Below, in pieces: positions 1-9,498 of a stretch of DNA of 64,000 nt (position 1 is its first letter; each line of letters starts with the position of its first letter). The notes beneath the pieces were generated by a model that did not search any database, was not told the DNA's origin, and worked only from the letters and a program-made list of their open reading frames with translations. The stretch is from Streptomyces sp. NBC_01498 (GTDB lineage Bacteria > Actinomycetota > Actinomycetes > Streptomycetales > Streptomycetaceae). The stretch covers positions 496,001-560,000 of the forward strand of contig NZ_CP109598.1 in NCBI RefSeq assembly GCF_036327775.1, written 5' to 3'. A program made the translations under genes and the position numbers.

Positions 1-836
1 CGGCGGTGGTCGAGCCAGTTCAGCCGGGACAGATACTCGCGGCGCGCGACGCGGACGGCCCCCCAGCCCTTGGGCAGGGCGATGGCCAGCAGCATCGGCA
101 GCAGGGTCCAGTGCAGCGACGCCAGAACGACGGCCGCGGCCGCCATGCCGATCAGTACGTTCCCCACACCGACGGAGAGCCGGAGCATGCCACGGGCGGA
201 GTCGGTGCCGAACCTCCCCGCCTCCAGGACCCGCTGCACCTCGGGCCGTTCGGTCGCCTCCACCTCGACGCCGGTCACGGCCGTGTAGAACCGGGCGGAC
301 ACCGCGCGCTCCACCTGGGGCTCCAGCCGTCCCGACATGGCCGTCGACCACGCCGTCAGCAGCGCCGTCGCGACCGCCGTGAACGCGAGCACCGCCAGCG
401 CGGGCAGGGCCTCGCGCAGCTTGTCGGCGGTCGGACCGTCCGCGAACAACTCCGTGAGCACACTGTTGACCGCCAGCAGTCCCCACCCGGCCGCGACCCC
501 CTGCCCCAACTGGGCGACCACCACCCCCGTCAGCGCCCGCGGGTCCGTCTGCCAACCGGTGCGCAGGACCATCCCCGTCATGCGCGGCAGCGCGGCGGCC
601 ATGTGCCCGAACCCCAGCCGGGTCAGCGGGCGCTCGTGGCGGATGTACGACTGGTCGTAGCGCAGCCGACCTCCGTACAGCTCACGCTCGGCGTCCGAGA
701 TCGTGTCCTTGGCCGCCTCGTCCGTGCGCGGCGTGTCCTGCGTGTCCTGGGGGACCTGCGCGCCCTGCGCGTTCGGGGTGTTCGGGGTGTTCCGCTCGCT
801 CTGGGCCGCGTCGGTGGGTGGCTCGGCTGATGTCAA
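1..836 (-). CDS. ABC exporter, N-terminal transmembrane part (truncated by window edge)
   Basis: About 278 codons are visible and the gene runs off the left end. The product opens with a roughly 45-residue Asp/Pro/Thr-rich cytoplasmic stretch. It continues with GFGHMAAALPRM and several hydrophobic segments (around residues 85-115, 125-150 and 215-245) separated by a charged loop containing RFYTAVTGVEVEATERPEVQ. That layout matches the membrane domain of type IV ABC exporters (fused permease-ATPase half transporters). The ATPase domain would lie outside the window, so the assignment rests on the membrane part only. I chose the TTG at 836 because a GGAGG lies just upstream and no better in-frame ATG or GTG exists. 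The substrate cannot be predicted. Confidence 0.75.
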   Translation of the reverse strand, partial: MTSAEPPTDAAQSERNTPNTPNAQGAQVPQDTQDTPRTDEAAKDTISDAERELYGGRLRYDQSYIRHERPLTRLGFGHMAAALPRMTGMVLRTGWQTDPRALTGVVVAQLGQGVAAGWGLLAVNSVLTELFADGPTADKLREALPALAVLAFTAVATALLTAWSTAMSGRLEPQVERAVSARFYTAVTGVEVEATERPEVQRVLEAGRFGTDSARGMLRLSVGVGNVLIGMAAAAVVLASLHWTLLPMLLAIALPKGWGAVRVARREYLSRLNWLDHR

Positions 837-1672
837 CGTGCCTCCTTCGTGGATGTCCGGGCGATGTCGTCGGGTTCAACGACGCCGCGCCGGTTTCGAA
901 CACATGTCTTTCGGCCGGGTTGCGCTGCCCGGAGTTGAGCGGTTCCCCGCAGGTGTGCGGTGCACGGACCCTTGCGGCGCGGAGATCGCCGACGATCCCG
1001 GGTTGGCCGAAACGCCGATGCCCCGCCGACGTGGGCGGGCGACTCCGCGCGGAGTCGCCGCGTGCGGAGTGGCTACGCGCGGAATGTCGACGCTCGGCCG
1101 GTCGACGCGGGGACGGTCAACACGACCGCGTCAGAGCGGACTTCGGGCCCACCCGTGGTCACCCGCGCCTACTGCCGACCGTGCCGACTTGGGCGGGTTC
1201 ACGGCCGAGGACCTCCCCGTCGGCGCCGGGCGATCGCCCGCGTATTCTGCCCCTCGTCCCGACAGGCACCGAGGAGACCACGGCCGTATGACTTACGGAG
1301 ACGGGCACCGCCCCAGCAGGGCGCGCCCGGCGGCGCCCCCGCCCCGCGGCGTCCCGTCGCCCTCAACCCGACGGACGACCTGACGGCACGTCAGGACCGG
1401 TCGGACGACCGCAATCACTGCGGAAACCGACGACACAGCACCGGACCGGCACCGGCACCGGCACCGGCACCGAACATCCGACCGGCCGACCGGCCGACCG
1501 GCCCACCGGCCGACACCGCGGGCACCGTCCACAGGCTCCGCACGCCCCTGCGGCCGGACGGTCACCGAGTCCGGCGGTGCCGCCCACCCGGCGCCGCCCG
1601 CCCACCTCCCCGTACGTCACCGGCGTCCCGGTCGGCGCCACCCTCACGACAGAGAAACGGAACAACTCACCG
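837..1672. other. Intergenic region, no convincing gene
   Basis: This 836-bp stretch separates divergent genes. Reading frames here lack family resemblance and overlap one another on both strands. It contains short tandem repeats: ACCGGC units around 1440-1470 and CCGACCGG units around 1480-1510. A 31-codon frame at 1288-1383 has GAGGAG upstream and could encode a small peptide, but nothing else supports it. Confidence 0.5.
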
Positions 1673-2779
1673 ATGACCGTCCTGCTGTGGATCCTCGGCA
1701 TCCTCGCCGCACCACCCCTGATCTTCGCCCTGTGGCTGGTCTGGGTGTTCTTCAAGGAACTCTTCTTCGCCGGGCACGATGTCGGCAACGCGGCCGGCCG
1801 GAAGGCCGCCGAGAAGCTCGGGCTGCTGCCCGCCGGGCAGCTGGACGCGGAGTCCCCCGGCCCGCTCCCGGCCGAGTGGCGGGCGGCGTTGGCGAAGGCA
1901 CGCGAGGGTGAGTGGCAGACGCCGGCCGCCCTGCTGCGCGGCATCGGCCGGGACTGGGGCCGCCGCTACCTCGCCGTGAGCTGCCTGGGTGATCTCGTGG
2001 CCGAGGACGACGCCTGGCTCGTCGCCTGGGAGACGGCCTGTCCCGGCGACCCGGACGCGGCCGTGGTGCGCGCCCAGGGCACGGTGAGGCTGGCGTGGCG
2101 GCGGCGGGGCGGGAAACGGGCCAAGTACACGTCGGGGAAGCAGTTCGACGGTTTCCACCGCACGCTGGTGCGTGCCCGCGACGAGATAGCGAAGGCGGCC
2201 GAGCTGAACCCGGACGACCCGACGCCCCACGCGGTGGAGATCTGGGTCGCGCTCGGGCTCGGCTATCCGCGCGCCACGATGGCCACGCTGTGGGCGCAGA
2301 CGGTCGCCCGCGACCCCTACCACTACGGCGCCCACTTCGCGGCCCTTCAGTACTGGTGCGAGAAGTGGCGCGGTTCGGAGCGGCTGGCCATGGACTTCGC
2401 CGAGCGCGCGGCGGCGGGGGCGCCCCCGGGCAGTCTGCTCACCGCTCTCCCCCTGATCGCTCAGTTCGAGCACAAGGAGTCCGAGGACAAGGACGCCGAC
2501 AACACACCCGAGATGGTGGCACGGGTCGACGCGGGCCTCATCGACGCGGCCGCCGCCGACCCGGCGAATCCGGCGCTGCCGGAACTGCGGCACCTGCTGG
2601 CGTTCTACCTGTCGCGGCAGGACCGGCACGAGATGGCGATCGAGCAGTTCCGGCTGGTCGACGGGTACGTGGGAGCGCTGCCGTGGTTCTACTACGCGAA
2701 GGGGACCCGGGCCGCGTACTACTGCCGGGCCCGGAACGCGTCGGCCTCGGCAGCGGCGGCGGCGAAGGTCGAGGGCTGA
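1673..2779 (+). CDS. Membrane-anchored TPR-like hypothetical protein
   Basis: The 368-residue product starts with a hydrophobic helix (residues about 2-27, VLLWILGILAAPPLIFALW) that should anchor it in the membrane. A mainly alpha-helical cytoplasmic region follows, with Ala-rich, TPR-like helices (ELNPDDPTPHAVEIWVALG, ALPELRHLLAFYLSRQDRHE). I do not recognise a named family. Uncharacterised membrane-tethered repeat proteins of this type are common in Streptomyces and are presumed to mediate protein-protein contacts. The ATG at 1673 is preferred over the upstream GTG-type start at 1577 because the upstream extension is Pro/Arg-rich and non-hydrophobic, whereas the ATG sits directly before the anchor helix. 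The gene stands alone and converges on metF. Confidence 0.8.
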   Translation: MTVLLWILGILAAPPLIFALWLVWVFFKELFFAGHDVGNAAGRKAAEKLGLLPAGQLDAESPGPLPAEWRAALAKAREGEWQTPAALLRGIGRDWGRRYLAVSCLGDLVAEDDAWLVAWETACPGDPDAAVVRAQGTVRLAWRRRGGKRAKYTSGKQFDGFHRTLVRARDEIAKAAELNPDDPTPHAVEIWVALGLGYPRATMATLWAQTVARDPYHYGAHFAALQYWCEKWRGSERLAMDFAERAAAGAPPGSLLTALPLIAQFEHKESEDKDADNTPEMVARVDAGLIDAAAADPANPALPELRHLLAFYLSRQDRHEMAIEQFRLVDGYVGALPWFYYAKGTRAAYYCRARNASASAAAAAKVEG

Positions 2780-2840
2780 GTCGGAACCGACGGTGCGGCA
2801 GCCGGTACTTCGGCCCGGCGCCGCACCCGGCGGACCCGCC

Positions 2841-3785
2841 TCACGCGTCCGTGGGCGGACCAACCGCCCCGTCTCGCGGGTGCAGTTCGAGGTTCTGGTA
2901 GATCTCCGCCGTCACCTTGGAGAAGTTCATCGTCATGAAGTGCAGGCCCGGCGTGTCCTCGGCGATCAGGCGGCGGCACATCTCGGTGGCGTGGTCGATG
3001 CCGAGCGCCCTGACCGCCTTGGGGTCGTCCTCGGCCGCGAGCATCCGTTCCGCCAGCTTCGGCGGGAAGGCGGCGGTGCTGAGGCTGGGGATGCGGCGCA
3101 GCGAGCGGATCGTGGTGACCGGCATGATCTCCGGGATGATCGGTGTCGTGCATCCGGCGGCGGCCACGCGGTCGCGCAGGCGCAGGTAGGTGTCGACGTC
3201 GAAGAACATCTGGGTGATGGCGTAGTCGGCGCCCGCCCGGCACTTGTCGACGAAGTGGCGGATGTCGCTGTCCCAGTCGGGTGAGCGGGGGTGCATCTCG
3301 GGGAAGGCCGCGACCCCGACGCAGAAGTTGCCGGATTCCTTGATCAGCCGCACGAGTTCGGCGGCGTACTCGACTCCCTGCGGGTGTTTCGTCCAGGAGC
3401 CGAGGGGATCGCCCGGCGGGTCGCCGCGCAGGGCGAGGATGTTGCGGACGCCCTGGTCGGCGTAGTGGCCGAGGATGTTGCGCAGCTCGGCGACGCTGTG
3501 GTCGACGGCCGTGAGGTGGGCGACCGGGGTGAGGGTCGTCTCCTGGGCGATCCGCCCCGTGATGTTGATGGTGCGTCCCCGCGTGGAGCCCCCGGCGCCG
3601 TACGTCACGGAGACGAAGGTCGGTGACAGGGCCTCCAGCCGTCGGATCGCCGTCCACAGTCCGGCTTCGGCCGCCTGGCTGCGCGGCGGCATGAATTCGA
3701 AGGAGTACGAACGGCCCCCGGACGCGAGAAGGTCGCGGATGGAATCCGCGTGGTCCGGCCTTGTGCTGGGGATACCGAGAGACAT
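2841..3785 (-). CDS. metF: Methylenetetrahydrofolate reductase
   Basis: The 314-residue product has the full bacterial MetF length. It reduces 5,10-methylene-THF to 5-methyl-THF with an FAD cofactor, supplying the methyl group for methionine synthase. Family features include SFEFMPP near residue 28, [14 protein letters not shown] around 58-71, [10 protein letters not shown] around 122, and [15 protein letters not shown] with [10 protein letters not shown] in the second half of the barrel. It lies downstream of a B12-regulated gene on the same strand but has its own 180-bp upstream gap and no riboswitch of its own. The metabolic link is direct, since B12-dependent methionine synthase uses the product of this enzyme, but co-regulation is only a possibility. 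Confidence 0.96.
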   Translation of the reverse strand: MSLGIPSTRPDHADSIRDLLASGGRSYSFEFMPPRSQAAEAGLWTAIRRLEALSPTFVSVTYGAGGSTRGRTINITGRIAQETTLTPVAHLTAVDHSVAELRNILGHYADQGVRNILALRGDPPGDPLGSWTKHPQGVEYAAELVRLIKESGNFCVGVAAFPEMHPRSPDWDSDIRHFVDKCRAGADYAITQMFFDVDTYLRLRDRVAAAGCTTPIIPEIMPVTTIRSLRRIPSLSTAAFPPKLAERMLAAEDDPKAVRALGIDHATEMCRRLIAEDTPGLHFMTMNFSKVTAEIYQNLELHPRDGAVGPPTDA

Positions 3786-3964
3786 AAGCGCAGGTTAGCG
3801 GCCGGTTCGGGCGGAAGCCGGGAGCTGTCCACAGGCTGATACACGTGGTGCTGACGCGCCGGCGGACACCTCTGGCGGGTACCCGGAACGTCTCGCGCGC
3901 GCGGCTGATCCGCCCGTCGGGGTGTCCGCGACGGGCGGGACCAGCGCGGCGGTGCCGGGTGCTG

Positions 3965-4456
3965 TCAGCTCTGGAACGCGGTCCAGGTGAAAGCGACCTT
4001 GTCCCCGGCGTTCAGTTTGAACTGGCAGCCTCCGACGGGCGTCGGGGTGCCGTTGACGGAGATGTTCCAGTAGGCGGCACCGCCGCCGTCGACGTCCTTG
4101 ACGGTGTCGACCGAGAAGTCGTCGAACGACGCGTACCAGGCGCCGTCCCAGGTGAAGCCCCTCTTGCGGGCGGCGTCGTCCAGCGCGGCTGTCGGGGTGG
4201 GGACTGCGGTGGGGTACGCGCCGCCGTTGGTGCCGTCGCATCTGTGGGTACCGCCGGTGGCGGTGGTCACGTCATGACCCTTCGTCTTGATCTTCCCCTT
4301 GAACAGGCGTCCGTCCGGGCCCTTCACGACCAGGGTCACCTTGACGGCGGTGTTCGTCTCCGCCGGGCTGTGCGGCTGCGCGACGGCGGGGGCGGAGGTG
4401 AGGGCGAGGCCGAGGACGGCCATGGAGACGAGGGTGCGGCGGGCGTTCAGGTGCAC
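3965..4456 (-). CDS. Exported DUF4430 (transcobalamin beta-domain-like) protein
   Basis: The 163-residue product has a clear Sec signal peptide (residues 1-26, ending ALTSAPAVAQ). The C-terminal half matches the DUF4430 fold: a helix with ALDDAARKRGFTWDG, then FDDFSVDTVKDV, the YWNISVNGTP hairpin, and LNAGDKVAFTW at the end. DUF4430 corresponds to the small beta domain that caps cobalamin in animal intrinsic factor and transcobalamin. Two cysteine pairs could form disulphides outside the cell. The gene follows a cobalamin riboswitch and the ECF transporter operon, so a role as a secreted or surface B12-binding partner is likely. B12 binding is inferred from fold and regulation, not shown by the sequence. 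Confidence 0.9.
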   Translation of the reverse strand: MHLNARRTLVSMAVLGLALTSAPAVAQPHSPAETNTAVKVTLVVKGPDGRLFKGKIKTKGHDVTTATGGTHRCDGTNGGAYPTAVPTPTAALDDAARKRGFTWDGAWYASFDDFSVDTVKDVDGGGAAYWNISVNGTPTPVGGCQFKLNAGDKVAFTWTAFQS

Positions 4457-4554
4457 GGAGGTGCCTTCCTGCTACGGGTCGTCTGCCGCCCTCGCCGCAC
4501 CGGACGTCCACCGTCGCCCCCGGCGGCGTGTCGCGCGGCGGGGCAGGGCGGAAC

Positions 4555-4745
4555 ACACCCGCGGGCTTCGCGCTGCAGACCATGACAGTGGGAAGCGGTT
4601 CACGTCACGCACCGGGTTCCCCGACTCGCGGCCCGGTCGGGCCGCACACGGTTGCAGGTCAGCGCCGGATTCCCACCGGCTTCCCCCGAGCACGCACGCA
4701 TTCGGTTGTCGCTTCGGACGCTCGCTCCGAAGCACTCGCATGGTA
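4555..4745 (-). promoter_or_regulatory. Cobalamin riboswitch (upstream of DUF4430 gene)
   Basis: Read on the minus strand, the leader contains the conserved aptamer core GGGGGAAGCCGGTGGGAATC, then CCGGCGCTGACCTGCAACCG, followed by a GC-rich paired arm and a CCACTGTCATGG stretch before the coding region. These are the hallmarks of the adenosylcobalamin aptamer in Streptomyces. It lies about 100 nt from the start of the DUF4430 gene, the usual distance. High B12 would be expected to shut expression off. The exact 5' and 3' limits are estimated. Confidence 0.9.
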
Positions 4746-4796
4746 AGGCCGGTCCAGGGCGCCGCGCCAGAGTCTGACATGACGTGTCATCAGCTG

Positions 4797-4825
4797 ACGT
4801 ATCGACATGTCTGATGAAGTGTCAA
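4797..4825 (-). promoter_or_regulatory. Probable sigma-70-type promoter for the riboswitch leader
   Basis: On the minus strand TTGACA (4825-4820) is followed after 16-17 nt by GATACG/ATACGT (about 4803-4797). The perfect -35 hexamer sits at the very end of the upstream EcfS gene, just ahead of the riboswitch. The DUF4430 gene therefore probably has its own transcript in addition to readthrough from the ECF operon. A TGACA-N5-TGTCA dyad lies immediately downstream at 4775-4789. Confidence 0.6.
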
Positions 4826-5775
4826 TTCTCATACCCACGTGGGTCGGTGAGGTCCCGACGCGACCGGTCGGTCTCGGTCGTGTCCCACCGGTCGGCCCGC
4901 TCCGCACCCGGCCCGCCGGCCCGGTCGATGCCGTCCGTGCTGCCGGTGCCGCCCGTGCCGTCGGACGCGGCCTGCCGGGGCTCGACGAAGCGCACGGGGG
5001 CGCGGAAGCGGGCGCGCCGGGCCGCGCGCCGGAACGTGGTCAGCACGGCGGGGCCGGCCAGCAGGACGCACACGAAGTTGGTGACGGCGCGCCCGGTGTC
5101 CCAGCCGAGCGAGGTGGCGAGGTCGAAGGCGAGGTAGCGCTGCCACTGCTCGGTGAACGGCAGTCCCGGCAGATAGGCGAGGGAGCTGTTCGGGTCGACG
5201 GAGAACGGCCAGAAGGAGAGATTGAGGAGGAATCCGAACAGGTAGCCGGAGAGGGACCCGTAGACGGCCAGGAGCAGCACCTCGCGCCGCCCGGTCGCCT
5301 TCGGCAGGAATCCGGCGAGCATGCCGACGAACGCGCAGCCGAACATCTGGTACGGCATCCACGGCCCCACCCCGCCGGTGATGAGCGCGGAGGCGAAGAG
5401 CGAGGTGCAGCCGAGGGTGAAGCCGAAACCGGGCCCGTAGACGCGTCCGGCCAGGACCAGGACGAAGAAGACGGTCTCGATACCGGCGGTGCCGGCGCCC
5501 AGGGGGCGCAGGGCCGCGTTGACGGCGGACAGGACGCCCAGCATGGCGAGGGCCTTGGAGTCGATGCCGCCCTCGGCGATCTCCGACAGCACCACGCAGA
5601 GCACGAGGACGAGCAGGACGCCGAAGATCAGCGGAGGCGCGTAGTTCGAGCCGAACGTCCCCGGTGCGACGACGAACGGCCAGAAGAACGCGACGACTCC
5701 GAGGAGGGCGGCCAGCGTGATGACGACGCCGACGCGTGGGGTGAGCCGGATGGCCGGGGCCGTACGCGAGATCAT
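4822..5775 (-). CDS. ECF transporter S component (probable cobalamin)
   Basis: The 317-residue product is mostly membrane-embedded, with about six hydrophobic helices (for example GVVITLAALLGVVAFFWPFV, PPLIFGVLLVLVLCVV, FLLNLSFWPFSV). The cytoplasmic C-terminal tail (from about residue 255) is polar and low in complexity. The motif ALRPLGAGTAGIETVFFVLVLAGRVYG, followed by GFTLGCTSLFASALITGG, is typical of actinobacterial ECF S components, which bind the vitamin inside the membrane. The ATG overlaps the stop of the ATPase gene by 4 bp (ATGA), so translation is coupled. The substrate call (B12) comes from the riboswitch controlling this operon and from the transcobalamin-like partners, not from the S component sequence alone. 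Confidence 0.85.
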   Translation of the reverse strand: MISRTAPAIRLTPRVGVVITLAALLGVVAFFWPFVVAPGTFGSNYAPPLIFGVLLVLVLCVVLSEIAEGGIDSKALAMLGVLSAVNAALRPLGAGTAGIETVFFVLVLAGRVYGPGFGFTLGCTSLFASALITGGVGPWMPYQMFGCAFVGMLAGFLPKATGRREVLLLAVYGSLSGYLFGFLLNLSFWPFSVDPNSSLAYLPGLPFTEQWQRYLAFDLATSLGWDTGRAVTNFVCVLLAGPAVLTTFRRAARRARFRAPVRFVEPRQAASDGTGGTGSTDGIDRAGGPGAERADRWDTTETDRSRRDLTDPRGYEN

Positions 5776-7421
5776 CGCACCGCTCCCTCGTCGTCCGCGG
5801 TCGCCAGCGCCCCGGTGACCTGATGGACCGTCATGTACGGCAGCGGGGCGAGGATCTTGGCCGTCTGCGGGGCGAAGACCGGTGAGGCGACGATGACTTC
5901 GGTGGTCGGCCCGTCGGCGACGACGTCTCCTTCCGCCATCACGACCACACGGTCGGCGGCGCGGGCGGCGAACTCCACGTCGTGGGTGGAGATGACGACC
6001 GATCTTCCCTCCGTCGCGAGGGCGTCGACGATGCGGATGAGCTCCGACTTGGCCCGGTAGTCCAGGCCGCGGGTCGGTTCGTCCAGGAGCAGTACCCCGG
6101 GTGCGGCGGAGAGTTGGATGGCGAGGACGAGGGCGAGTTTCTGGCCCTCCGACAGGTCGCGGGGGTGGGTGGCGCCGTCGATGCCGGGGGCGAGGCGGTC
6201 GAGGATCGACCGGGCGCTCTCGGTTCCCCCGGATTCCGTGTCGGCCTGGTCGAGTTCCTGTCCGACGCTCTCCAGGTAGAGCAGGTCGGCGGGGGTCTGG
6301 GGGACCAGGCCGACGACCGCGCGGGCGCGCGCGGCGGACACGGTGTGCGGGTCGGTGTCCGGCCCGCCGTGCTGCCCGGTGACCTTCACCGTTCCGGCGC
6401 GGCGCGGGCCGGAGCCCTGAAGTGCCCACAGCAGGGAGGACTTGCCGGAGCCGTTGCGGCCCATGAGCGCGGTCACCTCGCCGCCGTGCAGGTCGAGGTC
6501 GACCTCACGGACGGCCGGAACACCCTGGTAGGTGACGGTGACGCCGCTCGCGGTCAGCAGGCGCGGGCGTTTGCCCGGCGGAGCCGGGCGGACGGGACGC
6601 GGCGCCCGGTCGGCCAGCCGGGCCCGGAGGGGTCCGGCGGCGCGGCGGGCGTCGCGGATGGAGAGGGGCAGGGGGGACCATCCGGCGGCGCGGCCCAGCT
6701 CCACGATCGGCGGGGCGATCGTGGAGGTGGCCAGGATCTCGGAGGGTGTGCCGATACGGGCGTGGCCGTCGCCGGGGAGATGGAGGACGCGGTCGGCGTA
6801 CTGCACGACGCGTTCGAGCCGGTGCTCGGCCATGAGGACGGTGACGCCGAGGTCGTGGACGAGCCGGATGACGGCGGCCAGGACCTCCTCGGCGGCTGTC
6901 GGGTCGAGCGCGGAGGTGGGTTCGTCGAGGACCAGGACCCGGGGGTGGGCGGTGAGGACGGAGCCGATCGCGACGCGCTGCTGCTGTCCGCCGGAGAGTT
7001 CGTACAGCGCGCGGTGGCGCAGGTCGGCGAGGCCGAGCAGGTCGAGGGTCTCCTCCACGCGTTTGCGCATGGTGGCCGGTGGGATCGCCAACTGCTCCAT
7101 GCAGTAGGCGAGTTCTTCCTCGACCGTGTCGGTGACGAAGCCGTCGATCGGATCCTGTCCCACCACGCCCACCACATCGGCGAGTTCGCGGGGCGGATGC
7201 CGGGCGGTGTCGCGCCCGTCGACGGTGACCCTGCCGTACAGGGTGCCGCCGGTGAAGTGCGGCACCAGCCCGTTGACCGCGCCCAGGAGGGTGGACTTGC
7301 CGACGCCGGTGTGCCCGACGACGAGGCAGAGTTCCCCCTCCTCCACGGTGAGGTCGATGTCGCGCAGGGCCGGTTCCGGGGCGTCGTCGTACTGGACGGT
7401 GACCTGGTCGAAGGTGATCAC
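5772..7421 (-). CDS. Fused energy-coupling ATPase (EcfA-EcfA')
   Basis: The 549-residue product has two ABC ATPase domains in one chain. Domain 1 has Walker A GHTGVGKST (residues 36-44), Q-loop VVGQDPIDGFV, signature LSGGQQQR and Walker B VLVLDEPTSALD. Domain 2 has Walker A GRNGSGKSS, Q-loop VPQTPADLL, a less canonical signature LSEGQKLAL and Walker B LLLDEPTRGLD. Together they form the ATP-driven engine of an ECF importer, coupled to the EcfT protein encoded just upstream. The GTG start at 7421 overlaps the EcfT stop by 4 bp (GTGA). The signature change in domain 2 may make the two sites functionally asymmetric. Confidence 0.95.
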   Translation of the reverse strand: MITFDQVTVQYDDAPEPALRDIDLTVEEGELCLVVGHTGVGKSTLLGAVNGLVPHFTGGTLYGRVTVDGRDTARHPPRELADVVGVVGQDPIDGFVTDTVEEELAYCMEQLAIPPATMRKRVEETLDLLGLADLRHRALYELSGGQQQRVAIGSVLTAHPRVLVLDEPTSALDPTAAEEVLAAVIRLVHDLGVTVLMAEHRLERVVQYADRVLHLPGDGHARIGTPSEILATSTIAPPIVELGRAAGWSPLPLSIRDARRAAGPLRARLADRAPRPVRPAPPGKRPRLLTASGVTVTYQGVPAVREVDLDLHGGEVTALMGRNGSGKSSLLWALQGSGPRRAGTVKVTGQHGGPDTDPHTVSAARARAVVGLVPQTPADLLYLESVGQELDQADTESGGTESARSILDRLAPGIDGATHPRDLSEGQKLALVLAIQLSAAPGVLLLDEPTRGLDYRAKSELIRIVDALATEGRSVVISTHDVEFAARAADRVVVMAEGDVVADGPTTEVIVASPVFAPQTAKILAPLPYMTVHQVTGALATADDEGAVR

Positions 7422-8584
7422 GGGGCGTCGCCTCTCGGGACGGGGCCGGGCGGCGGGGCGACGAATCCGGCCGTGCCGGCGAGCAGGATCGCGGCGGTCG
7501 GCACCAGGGGCAGGTCGGGCCAGGTCAGCGGGTAGAAGGTGGGGTTGAGCTGCGCGGGGTCGTACCCGAGGTTGCTCATGAGCAGGACGGCGGACAGGAT
7601 GCCGCTGCCGGCCACGGCCCACTCGGGCAGCCGCCACGGGGAGGGCCGGTAGGTGGTGCGGGTGATGCGTCGGCCGCCCAGCCGCAGGCCCGCGACGCAC
7701 AGCGCCGCGCCCAGCCCCATGGCGGGCAGTCCCAGGAAGGCGGGGGCGGTCGCGTCCAGCAGTCCGTACGCCCCGGCGCACAGGCCGCCCATACCCAGCA
7801 GCATCAGCGCGCCGGTGATTCTGCGGGAGCGGCGGGTGGCGGTGCCGGCCCGGCCGTAACCGCGCGAGTCCATGGCTGCGGCCAGGCGCAGCGACCGTTC
7901 CAGGGCGTCCTCCAGGACGGGGACCACGATGCCGCGCAGCGCCTTCATGCCCTTCGCCCGTCCGGCGCGCAACTTCTTGGCGCGCGCGACGCGTTGGACG
8001 CTCTGCACGAGTTGCGGTGCGACGCTGATGGCGACGGTGACGGCGACGCCGAGTTCGTACAGGGCCCCGGGGAGCACGCGCAGCGCGCGTTTGGGGTTGG
8101 CGAGGGTGTTGGCGGCGCCGACGCAGCAGAGCATGCACGCCAGGCGCAGCCCGTCGGTCGCCGCCGACAGCAGGGCCTCCAGGGAGACCGGTCCGCCGAT
8201 CTGGATTCCCGCGTACCAGTCGGGGGTGGGGATGTGCGGGAGGGAGAACAGGAAGTGGTCGCGGGGGGTGATGCCGGTGGCGAAGACGGCGCGGAAGACG
8301 ACCCGGATCGCCACGACCGTCAGGGCCAGGTACAGGTAGTACTTGAATCCGCGTGCCCAGGGCGCCTCCGTCCGCCGGGCGCTGATGACGTAGCCGAGGA
8401 CGGCGAGGACGAGGAACAGCAGCAGCGGGTTGTTGGTGCGGCTGACGGCGGTGGCCAGCGCCAGGGCCCAGACCCACCACGCCACCGGGTGCAGGAGGCG
8501 CGGCAGCCGGCGCCCGCCGGGGTCCGGCTCGGCGCGGGATCCGGGGGCGGGCGCCGGGGTGGTGGTACCGGCCGGGGCGGTCAC
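7418..8584 (-). CDS. Energy-coupling factor transmembrane protein (EcfT)
   Basis: The 388-residue product has several hydrophobic helices. Its cytoplasmic coupling region carries ARAKKLRAGRAKGMKALRG and AAAMDSRGYGRAGTATRR; the latter holds the Ala-Arg-Gly type coupling motif that docks into the ATPase grooves in EcfT proteins. The N-terminal 25 residues are Pro/Ala-rich and cytoplasmic. A second block of helices near the C terminus (about 280-375) makes it longer than minimal EcfT proteins. It starts with GTG inside the stop of the preceding membrane-anchored gene (GTGA overlap) and is followed by the ATPase with the same kind of overlap. It therefore belongs to one translationally coupled operon. 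Confidence 0.92.
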   Translation of the reverse strand: MTAPAGTTTPAPAPGSRAEPDPGGRRLPRLLHPVAWWVWALALATAVSRTNNPLLLFLVLAVLGYVISARRTEAPWARGFKYYLYLALTVVAIRVVFRAVFATGITPRDHFLFSLPHIPTPDWYAGIQIGGPVSLEALLSAATDGLRLACMLCCVGAANTLANPKRALRVLPGALYELGVAVTVAISVAPQLVQSVQRVARAKKLRAGRAKGMKALRGIVVPVLEDALERSLRLAAAMDSRGYGRAGTATRRSRRITGALMLLGMGGLCAGAYGLLDATAPAFLGLPAMGLGAALCVAGLRLGGRRITRTTYRPSPWRLPEWAVAGSGILSAVLLMSNLGYDPAQLNPTFYPLTWPDLPLVPTAAILLAGTAGFVAPPPGPVPRGDAP

Positions 8585-9498
8585 CCGGTACGGCGGCGTC
8601 GGCGCGCCGCGAACACCGCCGCGCCGCCGATCAGGACGACGAGTGCGGCGCCGGTGATCACGGGAGTGATCGAGCCGGGGTCGTGCCGGGCGTCGGCGGT
8701 GGGGGCCGCGTCGACCACGTCGGTGGTGGAGCGGGGAGCCGCGACGGCCGAGGGTGTCGCGGTGCCGAGGGTGGGGCTCGGTGTCGGCGAAGGTGAAGGT
8801 GAGGCCGACGCACGTGCCTCGGGCTTCTTCGACGGCGGCTTCGGGGGCGTGGCCCTGGGCTGCTCGGGTGCCGGTCCGGTGTCGACGTCCGGCGGCAGCG
8901 CGGGGGCCTGGCCGGTGGGAGGGGGTGTGCCCGCGCCGCCCTGCGGGCGGGTGTTGTGGGCACGGAGCTGGTCCGGGGTGACGGTGGGCCGGCCCTCGGT
9001 GCCCTTGATGTCGGTGCCGCCGAAGATCCACAGGTCGACGCTGCCGGGCCTGGGCTTGTGGAGCATCGCGCCGAGTTGGCTGTAGCTCCAGTCCTTCGCG
9101 CCCGGGTCGGCGTGCCAGTACGACCAGTAGGCGGACGCGGGCGGGGTGAGGACGCAGTCGTCGTCGGCCGCGGTCGGGTACTGCCTGCCCTTCTGGTGAC
9201 CGCTGTAGCCGATGCGGCAGATGAACGCGGGACCGTCGTGCCCGGTGCCGGTGGTGCGCCAGCCGCCCTGGTTGAGCAGTTCGTAGCCGGTGGTGGGGGT
9301 GGTGCCGCAGGAGCGGTAGACGGGGCCGCCCCAGTGGCTGAAGTCGACGGCGAGCACCGCGCCGGAGGAGGTCGTGCAGCGGCCGATCGGCTGCGGGGCG
9401 GCCGCGGCCGGGGCGGTGGTGGCGGCGAGCGCGACGACCGTCAGGCCGAGCGCGCCCGCCGTACGGGCCACCGTTCGCGACAGGCGGGGGAAGGTCAT
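8581..9498 (-). CDS. Exported membrane-anchored protein of the B12/ECF operon
   Basis: The 305-residue product has a signal peptide (1-35, ending TTAPAAAA). A cysteine-containing extracellular domain follows at about 36-165 (GRCTTSSGAVLAVDFSHWGG, HDGPAFICRIGYSG, PPASAYWSYWHADPG, LWIFGGTD), then a Pro/Thr/Ser-rich stalk (about 185-265) and a C-terminal helix (ITPVITGAALVVLIGGAAVF) ending in Arg residues. The extracellular domain is closely related to the N-terminal domain of the next gene upstream. No sortase motif is visible, so it should stay in the membrane. It may act as a docking or binding partner between cell wall and ECF transporter. The molecular role of this domain is not known to me. 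Confidence 0.88.
   Translation of the reverse strand: MTFPRLSRTVARTAGALGLTVVALAATTAPAAAAPQPIGRCTTSSGAVLAVDFSHWGGPVYRSCGTTPTTGYELLNQGGWRTTGTGHDGPAFICRIGYSGHQKGRQYPTAADDDCVLTPPASAYWSYWHADPGAKDWSYSQLGAMLHKPRPGSVDLWIFGGTDIKGTEGRPTVTPDQLRAHNTRPQGGAGTPPPTGQAPALPPDVDTGPAPEQPRATPPKPPSKKPEARASASPSPSPTPSPTLGTATPSAVAAPRSTTDVVDAAPTADARHDPGSITPVITGAALVVLIGGAAVFAARRRRRTG

Noticed and set aside
1288..1383. 31-codon frame with GAGGAG upstream
   Set aside because: Ribosome-site spacing is long and the peptide is Pro/Arg-rich with no conserved features; kept only as a note.
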